45,107 nucleotides of DNA, taken from contig NZ_VIKX01000031.1 in the NCBI RefSeq assembly GCF_009711935.1, positions 1 through 45,107 of the forward strand, written 5' to 3'. The DNA comes from Dolichospermum sp. UHCC 0259 (lineage in GTDB: Bacteria; Cyanobacteriota; Cyanobacteriia; Cyanobacteriales; Nostocaceae). A program made the translations under genes and the position numbers. The notes under the pieces were generated by a model. It made no database searches. It was not told the DNA's origin and worked only from the letters and a program-made list of their open reading frames with translations. Shown piece by piece: positions 42,633-45,107 of this stretch. Each line of letters starts with the position of its first letter. Position 1 is the stretch's first letter.

Positions 42633-42900
42633 TGTTTTACTCCCTATAGGTAGATGACAGTGAGAACCAAATTTGTATAGTACAAAATTACTATATTAGT
42701 GTTTAGGTGTCAACTATCATAGGGAACAGGTTAAAATCCGCGCAGTAGAACTAGCTTTGTTAGTACAAACAATCAACAATTGTTCTACCTTGACTAATTA
42801 ATTTAGAAAATTTAGGATATACTATTTTTTCAAGCATAATACAGTCAGTTAAGACGCATATTTTTGTGACTTCTAATTGAGTTTTCACTCATTTTTACCT

Positions 42901-43095
42901 ATGACAATTAAACTTACTATTCCTGGAATGGCTTGTTCTGCTTGTGCTAGTAATATAACCAAAGCAGTTATAGGCATTGACGCTAATGCTATTGTGGAAG
43001 CTGATACAAAAACCAAGTTTGTCAATGTAGAAACTCAAGCTTCAGAATCCGTTATTAGAGAAGCTTTAATTGCTGCTGGTTATCCACCTTCTTAG
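42901..43095 (+). CDS. HMA-domain metal-binding protein (copper-chaperone type)
   Basis: 64 residues with an HMA fold. The metal site GMACSACA supplies the CxxC pair (Cys13 and Cys16), followed by ANAIVEADTKTKFVNVETQA and the C-terminal REALIAAGY typical of CopZ/Atx1 chaperones. It would bind Cu(I) or Zn(II) in the cytoplasm. The ATG at 42901 begins the usual MTIKLTIPGM. There is no copper ATPase next to it in this window. A terminator follows 22 nt after the stop. Confidence 0.88.
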   Translation: MTIKLTIPGMACSACASNITKAVIGIDANAIVEADTKTKFVNVETQASESVIREALIAAGYPPS

Positions 43096-43117
43096 AAAGA
43101 TATTCTCAAATTGACAC

Positions 43118-43147
43118 TCTCAGCGGCTAAAGCCGCTGAGATTCTTT
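43118..43147 (+). terminator. Hairpin terminator after the HMA gene
   Basis: An 11-bp perfect stem tctcagcggct (43118-43128) and agccgctgaga (43131-43141) with a 2-nt loop, followed by ttctttg. The T run is short, so it is moderate as a terminator. The rest of the interval up to 43373 is AT-rich without visible features. Confidence 0.6.
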
Positions 43148-43373
43148 GATTAAAGACATGACTTACTTAAACAGGATTTTTGCATTAATTTTATGCAAAA
43201 ATATCATATCAGTGAATTTTTATTACAAAAAATTGACTTAAATGTGCTATTAGAAGGATTTTGAGATCAAGGATAAATTAAGAGTAAGTGATTTTTGTAA
43301 ACAATCAAACTTAACAAACAAAATATTCCCCAAAAATATTCTGTCTATTGTCTCTTAAAATGTGTTCTCACTT

Positions 43374-45083
43374 ATGTTACAAACTATACTAATAGTTTTT
43401 GCTGCTAACCTCCAGCAGATAACTATTCAAAATTTTATTTATCATCTAATAGGTAGCGAAAAATACGATGTGCAAGTTTTATTGACCTCAGAATTGTCAG
43501 GAAGTCAATTAACTAGAAAACTCGATATTGCTAATTCTGCTTTCATATTTATACAACCTGCGGACTTTGATCAAGTCATGGAAATTAGTCGTAACTTCGT
43601 AGTATTAGCTAATGAATTAGGTTGTCAACGCATAGGTTGGATAGCTCCCGCTTGTTCAGAAAAAAGCGATTTAGGAAAGCGTCTAGCTGAGGCTGAAAAT
43701 TTAGTCCGTTCTTCCTGTTTAGAAACTCTTATTTTGCGTCATGCGCCTCTATTCTCTGACATTTTAGAACACAAAAAAGAGCTAAAATATAGGCGGACTC
43801 TATCTATGTCTTTGGGGACTAATCCCTTACCTTGGGTAGCACCAGAAGTCATTTCTCAGGCTTTATATAAGTGGGTATTAGGTGAGATAAATAATCAACC
43901 TCCTGATATTATTGTTGGTACAAGTTTGTTAACTGGAGATAATATTGCTAAAACACTTTCTTTAGTAATTAAAGAGAATCTGAACGGGATGATATTTGCT
44001 CGACAATATTTCGATAAGATTGATGTCGATCTCAATAACGAAATTTCTTTAGCAGAACTTTTACCCTATTTATTAAAACTCGGATATAGCCAAGATGAAG
44101 CTGTCAATATTTTAGAAGAAACCCATACTGATGGTAATGGAGTAATTGACTTTGAAGAATTTACTCAAGGTTTAGGAGAGAATCTCACTAAAATTCTGGC
44201 AGATGTTCCCACAAAAGTACAGTATATTAACATAGCTAAATCTACATCTATCTATGACATGATTGCTAGGGGAATAGAAGAAAATATTGCTCAATCAAGA
44301 CTAGAGTTATGTGAAGCAGTAAATGAGTATGGATTATATCAACAGGAAGATCATAAAAAGACGGAAATTGTTACAGAAGAAAGTCTAGTTAATAAATTAT
44401 CAAGAGTTATAACTCACCACAAAAAAAAGCAAGAATTAGATCAATGGTTAGGTAATATTAACATTTCTTTAACTGATTGGGCTAAACAATATGTACTTGA
44501 TTGGATTAATGTTTATATTTTGCCAGGAAGAGGTATTTTAACTATTAATGAAGGGCTATTTGCAGAACAACCAGCATTAATTACCCGTCTTTTTCAAGGT
44601 AACAACCGCGTTATTTTAGGTAAGCGAACTTTGGATATGCAAACTGTAGAAATGCAATTAGCTAATACAGATACAGAGGTAGAAGTAGTAAGTTATCAAT
44701 CTCCAGAAGTTGGGGAGCGAATTTTAAAATTAAAAAATGGACAAATTTTTAGCGTATCGGTGCGGGGAATTTGGCGCGGATTAAGATTAGTAACTCAGTT
44801 ATTTTTACAAAATCAACCTATACCTCGTTGGCAAGTGGCGTTATTTCGAGAATTGGGAGAATTAGCAATTGAAGAAGCTAATAATCTCAGTTCTGTAGAG
44901 GATATTGTTTGTAATTGTACTCAAACAAAATGCGGTAAATTTCAGGATTTGATTGCAGGAGGTTGCAATAACTTAGAACAATTAGTGGAACAAACTCAAG
45001 CAACGACAATTTGCGGTAGCTGTAAACCATTAATTGAAGAAATGTTAGGTTCAGCTAGTGGTCTGTCAAGCAAAAAATTGTGA
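43374..45083 (+). CDS. Multidomain EF-hand / BFD-like [2Fe-2S] protein
   Basis: 569 residues from the ATG at 43374 (a GTG at 43362 is an alternative). N-terminal part (about 1-170): nucleotide-sugar/NmrA-like Rossmann-type pattern (LGCQRIGWIAPACSE, LETLILRHAPLFSDIL). Next, two EF-hands at about 217-228 (DVDLNNEISLAE, canonical) and 251-262 (HTDGNGVIDFEE, first ligand His). Then an unassigned region with GRGILTINEGLFAEQPALIT. Then a C-terminal BFD-like [2Fe-2S] domain: Cys513, Cys515, Cys547 and Cys550 in VCNC...ICGSCKPL. BFD domains accompany nitrite/assimilatory reductases. A Ca2+- and redox-responsive role is inferred only. The last nine codons (ASGLSSKKL) come from the MITE end at 45058. 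Confidence 0.78.
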   Translation: MLQTILIVFAANLQQITIQNFIYHLIGSEKYDVQVLLTSELSGSQLTRKLDIANSAFIFIQPADFDQVMEISRNFVVLANELGCQRIGWIAPACSEKSDLGKRLAEAENLVRSSCLETLILRHAPLFSDILEHKKELKYRRTLSMSLGTNPLPWVAPEVISQALYKWVLGEINNQPPDIIVGTSLLTGDNIAKTLSLVIKENLNGMIFARQYFDKIDVDLNNEISLAELLPYLLKLGYSQDEAVNILEETHTDGNGVIDFEEFTQGLGENLTKILADVPTKVQYINIAKSTSIYDMIARGIEENIAQSRLELCEAVNEYGLYQQEDHKKTEIVTEESLVNKLSRVITHHKKKQELDQWLGNINISLTDWAKQYVLDWINVYILPGRGILTINEGLFAEQPALITRLFQGNNRVILGKRTLDMQTVEMQLANTDTEVEVVSYQSPEVGERILKLKNGQIFSVSVRGIWRGLRLVTQLFLQNQPIPRWQVALFRELGELAIEEANNLSSVEDIVCNCTQTKCGKFQDLIAGGCNNLEQLVEQTQATTICGSCKPLIEEMLGSASGLSSKKL

Positions 45084-45107
45084 ATTTGAGAGAGAATAGG
45101 GGGGCTA
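45058..45107. mobile_element. MITE end (gtggtctgtcaagc), copy 2, running off the window
   Basis: gtggtctgtcaagc at 45058-45071, preceded by TA (45056-45057), matches the right end (reverse complement) of the element at 21451-21553 over 14 bases and again in the following aattgtga. The far end lies beyond the window. It replaces the natural 3' end of the EF-hand/BFD gene. Confidence 0.8.

Overview
This window reads as chromosomal DNA of a filamentous, heterocyst-type cyanobacterium (Anabaena/Dolichospermum/Nostoc-like). The evidence is direct: AT-rich DNA with more than twenty copies of the HIP1 octamer gcgatcgc, several arrays of 7-bp tandem repeats of the STRR type, short palindromic elements typical of cyanobacteria, and cyanobacterial proteins such as a GUN4-domain protein, a ThiD2-ThiE fusion, SLH-domain proteins and a ComFB-family protein. 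No rRNA, tRNA or CRISPR array was seen.

Layout. 1-3.0 kb: the 3' part of nitrate reductase narB (its 5' part is absent, with an in-frame stop just upstream), a PsiE-like membrane protein, and glmU on the minus strand. 3.5-5.6 kb: an exported GUN4-domain protein and a VMAP-type HTH + AAA-like ATPase. 5.8-8.7 kb: four consecutive minus-strand genes for small exported proteins (tectonin-repeat, AbfB/beta-trefoil, carbohydrate-binding-like, DUF6006), probably one operon. 9.0-13.7 kb: divergent from these, a large AAA/WD40 protein followed 16 nt later by a Tat-exported GH5 glycosidase. 13.7-23.5 kb: housekeeping and redox genes (mnmD-like, mercaptopyruvate sulfurtransferase, glutathione reductase, DUF1400 alpha/beta hydrolase, ComFB family, a PilP/GspC-like membrane protein, mnmG), several bounded by heptamer arrays. 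23.8-25.6 kb: an overlapping two-gene module, an OLD/ABC-type ATPase and a TOPRIM-like protein, which looks like a defence system. 25.9-29.4 kb: a [2Fe-2S] ferredoxin, a 56-aa protein, DUF3326, a CPBP protease, and a Uma2 gene split by a 163-bp MITE. 29.4-33.1 kb: a D-cysteine desulfhydrase/ACC deaminase-like enzyme, a truncated PPOX protein, an unknown protein, a repeat cluster and an amidase. 33.2-39 kb: two related beta-helix proteins facing each other (one with six SLH modules, one with a SPOR-like tail) around a conserved unknown gene, then thiE. 39-45 kb: an ISL3 transposase remnant inside a broken gene, a coiled-coil/TPR protein with a recent 174-bp triplication, a KTSC protein, an HMA metal-binding protein, and a multidomain EF-hand/BFD protein whose last codons lie in a MITE end.

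The most striking general property is the density of non-autonomous mobile DNA. I could set target-site duplications for at least four short elements: TAACC at 5.57 kb, TA at 3.39 kb, TA at 21.45 kb (with a second copy running off the right end), and TTA at 28.66 kb inside Uma2. In several places repeats supply stop codons, C-terminal residues or 5' leaders of genes. The best candidates for undescribed biology are the ATPase/TOPRIM pair and the secreted lectin-like island facing the AAA-WD40/GH5 pair.
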